64,000 nucleotides of DNA from Cephalopachus bancanus (Eukaryota > Chordata > Mammalia > Primates > Tarsiidae), in contig JAPVLO010000054.1 in assembly GCA_027257055.1 (NCBI GenBank), positions 3,348,001 to 3,412,000 on the forward strand, written 5' to 3'. Under the pieces are notes generated by a model that was given only the letters and a program-made list of their open reading frames with translations, did not search any database and was not told where the DNA came from. A program made the translations under genes and the position numbers. Below, piece after piece: positions 25,511 through 37,543 of the stretch (the stretch's first letter is position 1; every line of letters starts with the position of its first letter).

Positions 25511-27478
25511 GATGCTCTTTCTACTTAGTCACTAGCTATCTGATTACATGCTATAGACACTCATGTTTTAAGTCTTAACTAATCTGAATTCATTTTAGCA
25601 TATATGTTAACTCCTATGTTCTATTTTGGATCAGTCAATATATATGCCTTTATTTGTTATTCAGAGTAAAAGTAAACGAGAATCTTTTTTTAAAAATAGA
25701 TTTACTTTGAAGGCAAAAAAAAGAATTCAAATATTAAGGTGTGTTTGTTCTTCCTATATTGTGTTCACTTCTCACATCTCAAGCAGCTCACCTGGGCTAA
25801 GAGGAGGTTTATATTAAAGGGCTGAGAATACAGGTTATTTGCCAGACATTCCCTTCCCATCTCTTGTAGAAGCCCATCACTCCAGATGTCGAGGAGGAAG
25901 TAAGGAGAGAGGAGAGAGGGGGACCTTGCAGAGGAAGCAAAAGGAAAGCTATGATCTCCAGACCTGGAAGGGAAGAGAAATCAACATGTCACAAGCATGG
26001 GGATCAGAATAAGGGCAGCAGTTCCCTAGACAGGAGTTAACAAGAAATGAAGAGTTCCTAGGATGACTAAATCCAGACACTGGGAACTGTGACCTCACCA
26101 AAGACTCCTAAGCCCTAAGAGTGGCTCAGAAACAACAGAGCCAGTAGACCCCGCAGCCCCATGCAAACTGAGACAATAACCAACACAGTCTGATTACTGG
26201 TGACTGGAAGAACCTCGCCAATGTTTCATGATGGGTCAAGATCCTAGAATCTTTGTACTAGAACTCCAAAAATGACTATAATAAAAGTCGAAACAGAGGA
26301 TTAAGGTTAGATGTGAATTGATTTAATAAAAATAAAGAAATGTGTCTGTCATATATCTGAGTTTATGGTATAATACTCAACCTCACTACACAGACCAGGC
26401 TTTCTATTCTTAGTTGATAGAAGATCTGTAGTCAATGAGATAAGGAGAAATAAAAACATTTTATGTTTTATCTATTCCACACAGTCTGCCAAATCTAGTG
26501 AAGATTAAATATTTCCAGCTCAACTGAGCTGGCAAGAAAGTACACTCTCTTTTAGGAAAATGGATCAGAATTATTAACTAAAGATAGGATTGTGATGGAG
26601 AGTTACACTAAATAATCAAATACAGAAGTTTCCCAGACTTGGTATCAAGTTCAAGCAAAAGTTAGATTTGCTGAGAAATGCTATAATAACCAAAATGGTG
26701 GAATGGTCTACAGCAAACTTGTGTAGGAGATATAGTTTGTCATCAGGACCTAACTCTCTGGGATTCTTCTGCTGTGTTAGATTACTCTTAGAAGTTCTAG
26801 GCCTACAGTGACACTGTTCCCATAAGATTGCTTTGGGCCTGGTTTTTCCTCCTTTTTTATCAACATTTGCCTCTTTTTTCCAAGACCCTACAAAATAATC
26901 TGATTAAACAAAGAACTGTATTTGATAACTCTGGTCTTGATTCAATAGATTAACGTCTCCACAATAAAATTTACATTTTTTATAGGCATCTCCACTGTTT
27001 TAACGTATATACCTCATATACTTGTATTAGTAAGAATTTCAACCAGCCTGCTTTTGAGATACAAGAAGCACTTTACCAAACCAGAAATGCAATCTCCAAA
27101 TTTCAAAGATAATTTAACCAACATATCTCATCTCTCATGTTCTTGTGACAAAGTGACATTGACATTCTTCCATCAAGAGATAGGAACCAAGGCTTCTGCC
27201 TGGTCCTAGTGGGACAGCCCTTTAAGAGCCAGCTATCACACTACAAGGAAGTTCAGCAGCTTCATGGTAAGGCCACATGTAGTCATTTCAGCAACATTGG
27301 CAACTGACAGCCAAGGAACCAGTTAACAGTCAGAATCAGCTGCCAAACACATGAGTAAGCAGGCCCTCAGATGATTCCAGCATGCAACTGACAATAAATG
27401 GGTAAAGATGAGTATGATGCAGATTTATGAGCAAAATCAATGCTGCAGTTATCTTAAGTCATTACTTTTTATTTGGTT
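25511..27478. other. No recognised feature
   Basis: A slightly GC-richer patch lies at about 25850-26230; the rest is AT-rich. I recognise no family. Confidence 0.45.
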
Positions 27479-27490
27479 TGTTCATTTGTT

Positions 27491-27803
27491 GTTGTTGTTG
27501 TTTTGGTTTGTTTTTGTTTTGTTTTTAGTTGGAGTCTCACTCCATCACCCAGGCTGGAGTGCAGTGGCGTGCTCACAGCCACCCTGGCATCAACCTGCTG
27601 GGTTCAGGCAATCCTTCCATCTCAGGCTTCCAAGTAGCCGGAACCACAGGCGGCTACCACACATGGCTAATTTTTTGATTTATTGTAGAGATGAGGTCTC
27701 GCCAAGTTGTCCAGGCTGCTCTCAAACCCGTGGGCTCAGACAATCACCTCACCTCAGCCTCCTAAAGTACTGGGATGATAGGCTTGAGTCACCACACCTG
27801 GTC
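27491..27803 (-). mobile_element. Full-length Alu
   Basis: Reverse Alu with an interrupted tail made of GTT and TTTTG units. Target duplication 'tgttcatttgtt' at 27479-27490 and 27804-27815. Confidence 0.93.
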
Positions 27804-27815
27804 TGTTCATTTGTT

Positions 27816-29145
27816 TTAATGCAGCCATAGATCCTTACAACATCCTTAAACCTTAACATATGGGTAATTGTTCAATCTGCCCTCTTAGATTTAAAAAAAA
27901 AATTTTTAAATATACCAAATGACATTTGCAAAGGTTTGGAAAATGATGTCTTAAAATCCACTTAAGGTTTATTTGCAAACAATGTAAAGCTGGACATCAC
28001 AGTTTCTTCTGTCAGACGTTAGGAGAAACTTACCTTTAAGAAGTTAGGGTTCTTTAGGTTTGAGAGCAAAAATTAACTGGTGAACATGGATGTCACTACC
28101 CTGAAGGCTGGAAATTGAGTAATTCCGACACAGGAAGGTTCTTAATATTAAGGCAAATGGAGAACAGTGGGAAATGATTGCCTGATTAAAAGAGACCGAA
28201 GAAACTAGAGCTGTGGAGATATAAAAATGATCTCCTGACTTCACTTCTTAAGTGGGGGTTCCCCTGACTTCTAAAGTTAACTGACTCAGAGCCTAGAGCA
28301 TACAAAGCTGCAAGATAAGTATGGTGGCATATTTCCTACACATGGGGGAAGGAAAGAGTAATAAAAATTTGTATACTAAAATAACATCAACATATTGTGA
28401 ATTTGAATATAAAATGTATGAGAATTTATAAGAAAATCAAGCATCCTCCAAAGAAATGCCTCTTTAAAAAGGACCACTTTGGTTAATGTCCCAGACCCTG
28501 TGACATTTTAAAAAATTCTTTATCATCTTACAAGAGTCCTCTACATTTTATTCATGATTTTATGGCCATCCAAACTACAGTTGGATGGGTGAAATATATT
28601 TTACAACTGGTTATACTTTGTATTTAACATCTGCTTTATCATCTTCAGTATGTTTCTTTGAGGAACCCTGGATGAGTGAGGTTCTACTGAATAACATACC
28701 CTGGTTGAGAAAGGTGCACATCCAATACGTAGCAGTGAAAAGATAACTCCAATTTTCAAATCCTTCCTGCAAATGAATGACTCTCCTCCATTTCAGTTTT
28801 ACCTTTCAAAATCGTGTAGTAGCTCCTGGTAATACTTAGCTTCACGAAGGCTCAGACATTTTGTATTCTTATAACAAAACTGGTCTGGATGGATCATAAT
28901 GAAATTTAATATTAAAGAAAGTTTGGTCAGCTAAATTCAATGGATAAATCACTTGTGATCATTAGGGAATCTTCCCTACTCTTCTTATACCTCCAGAGCC
29001 TCAGAGTGCAATCCTGTGAGAAGTCTATGGGGAAAGTTGGTAAAAATCCTTCACACTAAAGAGGATTGAGATTGGGATTAATCTGAGGCATAATCCTGGT
29101 GCCTCTCAGTTTATAGAATCTTTTAACAAACTGCCAATATTGCCA
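27816..29145. other. No recognised feature
   Basis: AT-rich intron DNA with no named repeat or gene. Confidence 0.5.
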
Positions 29146-29149
29146 TTCA

Positions 29150-29501
29150 TCTTTTAAATATTTTATTTTTTAAAAATTGTATTATAAAGATGTGGGGTAC
29201 AATTCAGGGTTAGGTATACAAACGTTGATTATGTAGGTATCCTTGTTGATGAGGAATGCCCCTCCATCCCCTAGCAGTTTCCCTCAACTGCCAATCACAT
29301 CCCCCTCCCAGCAGTTTCCCACTACTGCCAATTGCTTTCTTATAGTATTATAATTGTTCAAGGTCCACTTATGAGTGAGAACATATGGTACTCTATTCTT
29401 TGTTTTTGTGATAGATCACTGAGCATGATCGACTCTAAATCCATCCAAGTTGCTGCAAAGTCCATATGTTTGTCCTTCTTTATGACTGCATAATATTCCC
29501 A
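29150..29501 (-). mobile_element. L1 3' end
   Basis: Same 3'-end family as 1536-1803 ('gtggggtacaattcaggg', 'ccacttatgagtgagaacat'), in reverse orientation. It is broken at about 29501, where an inverted piece begins. Confidence 0.85.
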
Positions 29502-29571
29502 GGAACTCAAATAATTCTACAAAAAAGATACCTGCACACATATGTTTGTTGCAGCTCTATTCACAATAAAT
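29502..29571 (+). mobile_element. Inverted 70-bp piece of L1 ORF2 inside the L1
   Basis: The segment reads in L1 sense orientation on the plus strand ('aaaaagatacctgcacacat' ... 'gctctattcacaata'), whereas the L1 sequence on both sides reads on the minus strand. Confidence 0.75.
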
Positions 29572-30200
29572 ACTTTCTTTGTAGAAATTTCTACTTATGC
29601 CCTTTGCCCATTTTTGAATGAAGTTGTTTTTGTTGTCGTCGAGTTTGAGAAGTTCTCTGTATATTCTGGATATCAGTCCCTCATTAGACATATAATTTGA
29701 ATATATTTCTCCCATTCTGTGGCTTTTCTTACTCTGTTGATATTGTCTTTTGATGCACAAAATATTTTAATTTTCATGAAGTCCAATTTGTCTAATTTTT
29801 TCTTTTGTTGCCTGTGTATTTTGTGCCATACTTATAAAACCACTGCCAAATCCAGTATTACAAAGCTTTTACCATATGTTTTCTTCTAAGTTTAATAATT
29901 TTAGATCTTATATTTAGGTCTTTGATCCATTTTGGTTTGATTTTTGTATAAGGTATTAGATAAGGTTCAAGTTCATTGTTTTGTATGTAGATATACAGGC
30001 TTTCTAGCACCATTTGTTGACAAAGACTGTCCTTTCCCCCATTGAATGGTCTTAGTACCCTTTGTAAAAACTCATTTGATCATATATGTGAGAGTTTATT
30101 TCTGGGCTCCCTAATCTATTCCATCAGACTTTATGTCTGTTTCATGCCAGTATCATATTGTTTTGCTTACTGTTAGTTCATTTTTTATTAAATAAAGTCA
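29572..30200 (-). mobile_element. L1 ORF2 distal fragment
   Basis: The reverse complement matches late L1 ORF2. Short open pieces encode residues such as MSNEGLISRIYREL. The plus strand shows the familiar 'caccatttgttgacaaagac' and 'atttctgggctccctaatct' order. Stops and indels make it non-coding. Confidence 0.85.
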
Positions 30201-30499
30201 TGAGTATAAACTTATACTGCAATATTTTGTTTTACCCTTTTTTAATTCTTCCCCAGCACTGAGCTCTTCTTTTACTAGATAGAGGGGCCATTGGGAGAGA
30301 GAAGATCTAAATGTGCTGAAAATTTTTTTTAAATGATCATTATAGCCTTGGGAAAGCAGAAAAACACTGAGTAAGAACTGTTCATTTGCACTTAATTCTA
30401 GCCTCCTATTGGTAATGAAACAAATTTGAGAATTATATAACCTTTTAACTTTAGATTTATAATTAGTTACAAGAAAGGTAAGACCCTATATCACTAATT

Positions 30500-30850
30500 C
30501 TCAATCTTTTCATCACTAAGGATCCCTTTTGTAATATTTACTTATAAATACCATTATTTAAAAGTGATTTTTCCTATAAAATGTATTTTCTAAGTAACAA
30601 TTTTCTCATTTTCCTATTTCAATAATTAAATAAATTCAAAATTACCAACCAGAGTTTCTGATGTGCAAGAGAAAATTAGATTAGCAACCTGAATTGGTTT
30701 AATACAAGTCAACTGTTTGAATAGACCTCTATATTCGTAGCAGAAGTCAATGTATGATTTATACTTTGTAAATATTTGAAACTTCTTTATAAATCCCTAC
30801 TATCTAGAGATCAAGGGAACACCAGGTTGGGAAACGTTGCTCTGATCTTT
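30500..30850 (+). repeat. Possible hAT-type DNA transposon remnant
   Basis: Ends 'actaattctcaatc' and 'ggttgggaaacgttgctctg' resemble the two inverted ends of Charlie-type elements. Family not assigned. Confidence 0.28.
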
Positions 30851-31029
30851 TGAAAAACATATTCAAAAAAAAGTTTATAGAAAAAGTAAGGTATGATTTA
30901 ATCCTTAGTGCTTAAGGAAAATAAGCACACTGACCTGGGAATCAGTTCACTTCTGTCTGCTTCTTCAAGGATACTCTAAGGAAAGTGTCCTTATTAAAAT
31001 ACTGATTTTATCAAACCAAAAAGAGGAAG

Positions 31030-31130
31030 CACATTCAACTGGTTAAACACAGGGCCCGTAGAGAAATATTACCTGAATTTGAATCCTGCCTTTACTAAAT
31101 TGTTTAACTTCTCCAAGGCCTTGATAAATA
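31030..31130 (+). repeat. MIR SINE, 5' part
   Basis: 'aactggttaaacacagggcc', 'tgaatttgaatcctgccttt' and 'aaattgtttaacttctccaa' follow MIR order. Confidence 0.65.
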
Positions 31131-31180
31131 AATTGTTGAAAAATTCACGATTAGAGGCAATCTTCAAAGCAGACAGAGGC

Positions 31181-31310
31181 CATTGCCTTGCTAAGCTTTG
31201 GTGTTGCCATGTGTTCTTTAAGCTATGGCTAGGCCACGTTTTCTTAAGCTTTGGCCCACTCCTCTATCTTGGGGAGGTGAATTTCCTCTCTCTCTCTCTC
31301 TTTCTAATTT
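31181..31310. repeat. Copy A of an unassigned repeat with a TC tract
   Basis: This segment aligns with 60062-60190: both share 'cttgctaagct', a 'gttttc.taagct.tggccc' step and a run of TC dinucleotides (about 9 units here). Both contain roughly 30-bp imperfect subrepeats built on 'taagctttgg/aactatg'. Copy A stops after the TC tract. The longer copy B looks LTR-like. Confidence 0.7.
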
Positions 31311-31389
31311 AGTTTTTAAGTAAACTATATTTTCTAATCTAAAAAAATAAAATAAATAAATACATACTGGAAAAAAAAGCAGACAGAGA

Positions 31390-31620
31390 AAAAAAGACAC
31401 ATTGCATACAGAGGAATGAATATAAAAATTTTCAGACTTTGTGTCTAAAAACAACGCAAGCTAGAAAACAATAAAATGACACCTTTAAAGTGTTGAAGGA
31501 AAAAAACCACCAACCTAGAAATCTACATCCAGAAAAACTCTTCAACAATGAAGAGGAAGTAAAGAGAAGTTCTTCATTTGGAAAAGGTAGATAATAATAG
31601 TACCTAATCCCTAGAATTGT
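31390..31620 (+). repeat. Old L1M-type fragment
   Basis: 'aagtgttgaaggaaaaaaac', 'aacctagaaatctacatcca' and 'aactcttcaacaatgaagag' follow the order of an old L1 internal region. Confidence 0.6.
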
Positions 31621-32371
31621 TGTAGGGATTAAATTATCATATATATGAGTGTGTGTGCATGTGTGTATACATATATTGTTTTTCCAAACAATGTCTGACA
31701 AATGATAAACATTATAATAATATATTAAGTTGAAAAATTAATATTAAAACAAGTAACTGAGGCTCTTCCAACTTTTATTTTACCTGATGATGAAAACTTT
31801 TTGACTTGAAATTATACCTCTCAAATAAAAAGACCACAGGAAATCACAAGTGAACAGAGTTCCCGGAAAGAATTAGAGGTCAGTGCAACAATTTGTTTTA
31901 TAATGAGGTCATATCAATTGAACTAGAAGGTAAACTCTTTGAAAGTTTAAAACCACATCTTAGTGTAACATTTTATTTCCAGTGATCTAAGAAAATCTTA
32001 CACTACAGTTCACTTACAAAGTACTTTCACATACATTATCTCCCTTAATTATAACAAAATTTTAATTATTTAGTTTTCTCATTTAATCAATGGTTATTGA
32101 AAGTCTATGGCAGGTTACACTATTGGGAGATTCTATGGGAATGAAGACATGATACTACTCAAGTTGCTTGCAGGTAGTATCTGGGAGGCAGGCTTTTAAA
32201 AAGAAAAATTGTAAAAAAAAATTTTTTACAAAGTCAGACATAATAAAAATACAATACTGAAGCCCAAGTGCTACTTTGGATAATGGATAGAGGGTAATAT
32301 AGGAGCCCATATAAGGACTCTCAGGCCAGTGTTGAGAGATCACGGAAGACTTTTTAGAGGAGATGCACTTA
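31621..32371. other. Mostly unassigned; diverged old repeat at about 32080-32371
   Basis: The part near 32090-32371 has a layout like the repeat at 6690-7080. The rest has nothing that I can name. Confidence 0.35.
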
Positions 32372-32382
32372 AGCAGTATCTT

Positions 32383-32605
32383 TTTTTTTTTTTTTTGAGT
32401 TGGGATCTCACCCTGTCACCCAGACTGGAGTGCAGTGGCCGCTCCCAGCCACCGCAGCCTCGACCTGCTGGGCTCTGGCGATCCTTCCGCCTGAGCCTTC
32501 CACGTAGCTGGAACTACAGGCCCGCGCTACCACGCCCAGCTAATTTTTTGATTTATTGTAGAGATGAGGTCTCGCCCAGGCGGGTCTCAAACCCGCGGGC
32601 TCAGG
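32383..32605 (-). mobile_element. 5'-truncated Alu with perfect target duplication
   Basis: A T-run and right monomer are followed by most of the left monomer. The first roughly 50-60 bases of the Alu are missing: the sequence stops in 'cgcgggctcagg'. Target duplication 'agcagtatctt' is at 32372-32382 and 32606-32616. Confidence 0.93.
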
Positions 32606-32679
32606 AGCAGTATCTTAAATAACAAAAAGAATGATTTAGGATTATCTTAGGGCGGGGGGAATTAAATGAAGAGAGTTTA

Positions 32680-32790
32680 CTATGGGATTTTGACAAGTCA
32701 TTTGATCAATCTGAGCCTCAGTTTCCTAAACCTTCTTCACAGAGCTGTGGTTAGAATTAATGAAACGAAATAACAGAAGACTGCTTTATA
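32680..32790 (+). repeat. MIR SINE fragment
   Basis: 'tcaatctgagcctcagtttc' and 'agctgtggttagaattaatg' follow MIR order. Confidence 0.7.
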
Positions 32791-33424
32791 AACAGTAATA
32801 CCCTATATTGAGGTAACGTGTAAATATCGCCAAAAAATATTGCCTGTTGACCTTCGTACTGCTTTAGGAAATAAACAAGATTCAAAACAAGTTAAAAATT
32901 AGCATAACATTTTCCATTCATCACAGAAGTCTGAAAGAATGCTTTAGTTAACCATTCTAGCCTGAAATATGTACTGCATTTTTGTCTGAAAAATAATAGT
33001 TTTATACAATCATAATAATAAAGATTTAATTTCAGTGATATACACAAAAAGCAAGATGCGGCCACTGATGAAGAAGACCAGAGAATGCAAGTTTTAAATC
33101 TTTCAAGTAAAACATAGAGTTGTCAAAGCATTTAATATAGACCAACTTGATAATATTTTAATGCTTGACTAAAAAATGTCAAAGAGGAAAGACCCAGGTT
33201 CACACATATCCTAAATCTATATCCTAAGTCTAGAAAAAAAATGTAACACATTCAGTAAAACATGGTTATTAAGTGATTGTAATATTATAAGAAAGGAATT
33301 AACAGTAGCGGGAAACTGCCAGACAAGGGAGTTCATCTGTACACTTCATTATTACACTTCATCTGTAACTGTACCTGATCTCAAACCAAGTAGAGTGGGG
33401 ATCAAAGTGAGGTCCAAACTTTAC
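32791..33424. other. No recognised feature
   Basis: AT-rich intron DNA without a named repeat. Confidence 0.5.
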
Positions 33425-33500
33425 CTGTTCAATGACCATTTGTATACCTAACCCTGAATTGTACTCCACATCTTTATAATAGTTTTTGAATGTCTTAATT
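33425..33500 (+). mobile_element. L1 3' terminus, forward
   Basis: 'tgtatacctaaccctgaatt' followed by 'gtactccacatctttataat' is the exact reverse complement of the terminus seen at 29177-29220 apart from one base. Same L1 3'-end family, opposite orientation. Confidence 0.78.
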
Positions 33501-33519
33501 TTTAAAATGATTGTTGAAT

Positions 33520-33820
33520 TGAATTGAAATAAATCGCCTGCATCAAGCTTGCTGTCCTGCAAACACATATGCAGAAGCAGGTGACACACAGAGATCATCT
33601 CCTGCAAGAAGCTTTCCTGACTTCCCCTAGTGACCTCTCCTTCTGAGAATGCTTTCATCATGTATTTAATACAGCCCATGAAAAGACTCTCTAGAGGGCT
33701 TCCTCCAGCCACTTCTGTGAGCTCCTCAACAATGAATTTGGCTGACTTCATCTGTATCTCTAGGACTTAACACAGTGCATGTACAACTTTAGACACTCAT
33801 TTAAATATTTGCTGAGCTAC
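33520..33820 (+). repeat. L2 LINE 3' end
   Basis: 'gagatcatctcctgcaagaa', 'gctttcctgacttcccctag' and 'ctctaggacttaacacagtg' follow the L2 3'-end order. A 130-codon minus-strand frame (33359-33751) overlaps this and the L1 end, so it is not a gene. Confidence 0.75.
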
Positions 33821-34514
33821 AATGACACAAAATAGAACGGAGGTTTAGATTCAGGAAGGCCTGCTCTACTTCAATACTAATGGGGACCCTTTCTTTCAAA
33901 CTACTATTGGAACAAATAATTTAACAAAAATTGAAATGTATGATAGATAATAGTTGCAAAAAACCGAAAATATCTTGAACATAGTGGGATTAAAATAAAT
34001 GTTTGATGGAGGTGTAGTGAGCAAAAGTGTTTAGTAAATGTAACTTGAAATTCTTGCAAGAACCTGGAAGAACAGTTTAATTGTGATCGGAACATTCTTT
34101 CACAATTTAGTAAAGGCATTATTAGATTTAGAAACTTTTTCATCAAGGGTTGCAATGACAGTGTTTTCTAATTTTAAAATAGATTCTATATATCCAGAAG
34201 ACAGCAATATGGGTGTGTTTTTCTTTCTTTTTTTTTTTTTCCTGGATCACTTAGTAATAGTTTTGCAATCCATCAAACATATATGATAGGAAAATTTTAG
34301 AGTTCCTATTATATAGTAATCAAAGACAATTCTGCTCTAAGGAGTAAAAACATCAGCTTTACCCTAATGGTTGAAAAATAAGAAGCACAAAAGTCAAATA
34401 TTTTCAACCCAGTCTTTGTTTTTATTTTTAGTCCCAAAACCATATCTAAGTCAGACTGCAGAGTTAGAATTGCAGGATCAAACAAGTATGAGGTCACAGC
34501 TTTCTCAGTTCTTC
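33821..34514. other. No recognised feature
   Basis: AT-rich sequence with a T-run at about 34222-34240. Confidence 0.5.
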
Positions 34515-34595
34515 ATCTCTTTTAAAAACATTTTTAAAAATTTTAATGGACACATTGTAATTGTACATATTTACTGGGTACAATTTGACATCCTG

Positions 34596-34597
<2 letters not shown>
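34515..34597 (-). mobile_element. L1 3' terminus (L1PB/L1MA-like type)
   Basis: 'tttttaaaaattttaatgga', then 'gtacatatttactgggtaca' and 'tttgacatcctgatacac' match the reverse complement of a common primate L1 tail. A CA microsatellite follows directly. Confidence 0.6.

Positions 34598-34639
<42 letters not shown>
34598..34639 (+). repeat. (CA)n microsatellite, about 21 units
   Basis: Uninterrupted CA dinucleotides that grew out of the 'gatacac' of the adjacent L1 end. Confidence 0.98.
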
Positions 34640-34642
<3 letters not shown>

Positions 34643-35750
34643 GTATACAGATCAAATGAGGGTCTCTTCAGTCAGCACTGCCTTCAGTAATCTTTGCAGT
34701 AAGACCAAAGTTCCTCCATTTCCTGTACACAACTTCATCCCATATTGGACCAGATTGGATTGAGATCTGAAGTCTAGGGAAAAAAAATGTTTTCAAGAGA
34801 ATTTTTCTGGGCAAAAGCTCTATTACTTACAACAGGAATTAGATTATGATCATTACGCTTTTGAGGAACGATTATCCTCACTGCTAAGTCATTGCAGATA
34901 ATTCTCGCTCATAAAAATAAAATACCATCTTCCACTGGCTGATATGATGAGAAACTGATAGTGCCCTTTGGGATATCTTAAAAACCAAACAATAGAACAC
35001 CTGCACCCAGCAGTGACTGCTACAAAGCAACATACACTTTGTTCTAGCAACAGGCATCTATAAGACGAAAACCATGGTGTATTTCCATCGGGAAGCAACG
35101 TGAAGGATTTAAAAGCAGAACCAACAGCATTAGGAAGAGAACATACTTATAGAAAAATCACTAGAGAAACCCAAATAACATATATTGGCCATGTTCACAA
35201 TCAAAATAAATTAAACTTTTCATTCTTCCATTGCTCTCAAAAATGTCTAAAATTTCCTTTTTATTTCTAAAGGACCCAGAAACCTGTGTCCCAAAACTTG
35301 GATTTTATTATTACCCCAATATTCCTTCCTGCTTATGATAAAGGGTGTTTTTATTTTTTTTAACCTAGAAAATATTTTGGAGCCATTGACTAAGATGATA
35401 TAAAACATATAGTGCTTAGTTGTTAAGCAGCTTCACTATGTTATTGCCAAGTGGCTCAAATCATCTAAAGGGAGTATTTGCACCAAAGAAAGGATTTCCC
35501 TTTATAACTTAAACTGTTCTGTTGCCAAAATTATGTCAAAACTTTAAGATAAGTAACAATAGCCGTTGTTTGTTTTGTTTTGTTTTTTCCCACTAGATTC
35601 GTGTTCCTGATGTTTGTTTAAAAGTTTTACAAAAGGGTCTAAACTAAAAAGTCCTGCAATGGCTTTGCCTTCTCCTTAAGATAAAACCTTAGTTTCTTAA
35701 CTTGGTCTCCAAGGTGAGTGATGGGAGTAGAGTTACAGCAGTACAGTGGC
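34640..35750. other. No recognised feature
   Basis: I see nothing that I can name. Short frames on both strands look like chance. Confidence 0.45.
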
Positions 35751-35754
35751 AGCA

Positions 35755-35960
35755 GCTGGGTCATAACATCCATAATTGCAAGCACTGCTCTAAGCACTTT
35801 CCATCTATTAACTCATCTGACTCTCACAATTACTCTCTGAGGCATATACTTTTAGTGACCATTTGTAGATGGAAAAAAAAGTTTAAAGGGTAATATAACA
35901 TGCACCCAGACTCTCTGGCTCCTTGGGCCATGTTCTTAAACATTAAGCTTTACTGTTTCC
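35755..35960 (-). repeat. MIR SINE
   Basis: 'cactgctctaagcactttcc', 'ttaactcatctgactctcac' and 'ccatttgtagatggaaaaaa' follow reverse MIR order. Confidence 0.75.
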
Positions 35961-36004
35961 CAATGAGCTGAACCCTCTATATTACTGGAAACTTGCTACA
36001 TGTC

Positions 36005-36440
36005 ACTCTCCCTGTCGCCCACTGCAGTATTCCAGCTGCATAGCCTTCTTTCTGGGCCTCAAATGTGCCAATGTCTCTCCCCACATGGGTCCTCTGCACA
36101 CATTCTTCCTTCTGTCCCAAATGCTCTTCCCGTTGGTAGAACAATTTATTTTTTAATCCTTTAGGCATCAGTTTAAATGTCACCTCAGAAGAGAGTTTAT
36201 CTCCAACCATGCTATCTAAGATAGACTCTTCCCTCTTCCTTTTATTTTCTGTCATCACAGAAAACACCTTTCTAGACTTCGTCACCATTTGAAATTATGC
36301 TTAACTGTTCTTTCACTTATTGTCTTTATTACTAGAGCAGAGGCACCAAATGCCTGGGGCCACTGTCCCCTCAGCACCTAGAATGATGATCAGCACACAG
36401 GAGGTACTCAATAAGCAACTACCTGCTGAAGAAATGAAGA
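36005..36440 (+). repeat. L2 LINE 3' end
   Basis: Long L2 match: 'aaatgctcttcccgttggta', 'aaatgtcacctcagaagaga', 'cctcagcacctagaatgatg', ending with 'aggaggtactcaataagcaa'. A 103-codon minus-strand frame inside it is a shadow. Confidence 0.85.
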
Positions 36441-37295
36441 AATGAATGAGTGAATGATCTTTTAAATACATTTTGAATGCAAACTTTAATTATGACTATT
36501 GGTGGAAACTTCTCAGTCTTCCACTGATTGTATGGCATGGATGGTAGAAATAGATGGTCTTGGGAGGGAGGCAGTTCATTGCCTGAAAGTAGAAGTGTTC
36601 AATTACAGAAGTAATGACCACTTAATATGGCACCTGTGAAGGGATTAGAAGTACTGAATGGATAGATAAACATATATCACTCTTGGAATGATTTTCAACC
36701 TTAAAATGTTAAGATTCTACTTTCTCAAGGCCAAGTGTTAGCAAATCTGTCTTTGAATATCCACCACTTAACTGTTCTTCCCAAAGTAGCTCACCCCAGA
36801 ACCATCAGAAAGCTCTGCTAGAATGATCCTCCCTCCCTGAGCTGAAAACATCACTCTGTCACTTCCAATTACGTCTTAATCCTACCTCTCAAAGCCATGT
36901 AGAGCCCATGAAATACCTTTGTTCAATTGTAACAATAACTGTCCGTATTAAAGTACCCATGATTAAAAGCACAGAATAAGGCAAGAATAGCACATCTTAC
37001 CTTAGTGATTTTATACTTTTCCTTAAGTGACCACAAATCATTTATTGAATAAACAGGATTCAAACAAAATAAAATACATGTAGACACTTAAATAATATGT
37101 GATGTATTTATGTACATAAATGAAACACTAAATAATTTTTGGCAGCTGTATCTCCTGGTTGATTCACAGATTACTTATAGACAGCTCCTAAATCTTTTTT
37201 AAAAGGCTTTTATCAGGTCATTTCTAATTATGGTGTGTGTTTCAAAATTTAAAGGAAAATTTTCCACGAATTCCCCTTTAAACATGTTTTTACTC
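36441..37295. other. No recognised feature
   Basis: Intron sequence, no gene or named repeat. Confidence 0.5.
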
Positions 37296-37543
37296 AGTTT
37301 GGTGGTCTCAACTGTGGGTGAATTTGTCTCTCAGGGGGACAACAGTAGTGTCTGGAGACATTTTGGTTGCTCTAACTGGTGGTAGGGAGGGCTGCTATTG
37401 TCATGTAGTGCGTAGAGTTCAAGATGCTGCTAAACATCTTACAATGCACAGAATCCCTCCCAGGAACCCCGCCCCCCAAAAAAAAGCACAACAAAAAATT
37501 ATCTGATACAAAATGTCCATAGTTACAAATCTGGGAAATACCT
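37296..37543 (+). repeat. MER20-like hAT-Charlie DNA transposon
   Basis: 'gtggtctcaactgtgggtga', 'gtgtctggagacattttggt', 'ctgctaaacatcttacaatg' and 'caaaatgtccatagttacaa' match MER20 order from end to end. Confidence 0.82.

Noticed and set aside
27408..27830. A 140-codon plus-strand frame with a hydrophobic N-terminus.
   Set aside because: Most of it is translated reverse Alu; the hydrophobic part comes from GTT/TTTTG repeats of the Alu tail.
33359..33751. A 130-codon minus-strand frame that looks like a small protein.
   Set aside because: It is made of the antisense of an L1 terminus joined to an L2 3' end.
35977..36288. A 103-codon lysine/glutamate-rich minus-strand frame.
   Set aside because: It is the antisense of an L2 3' end.
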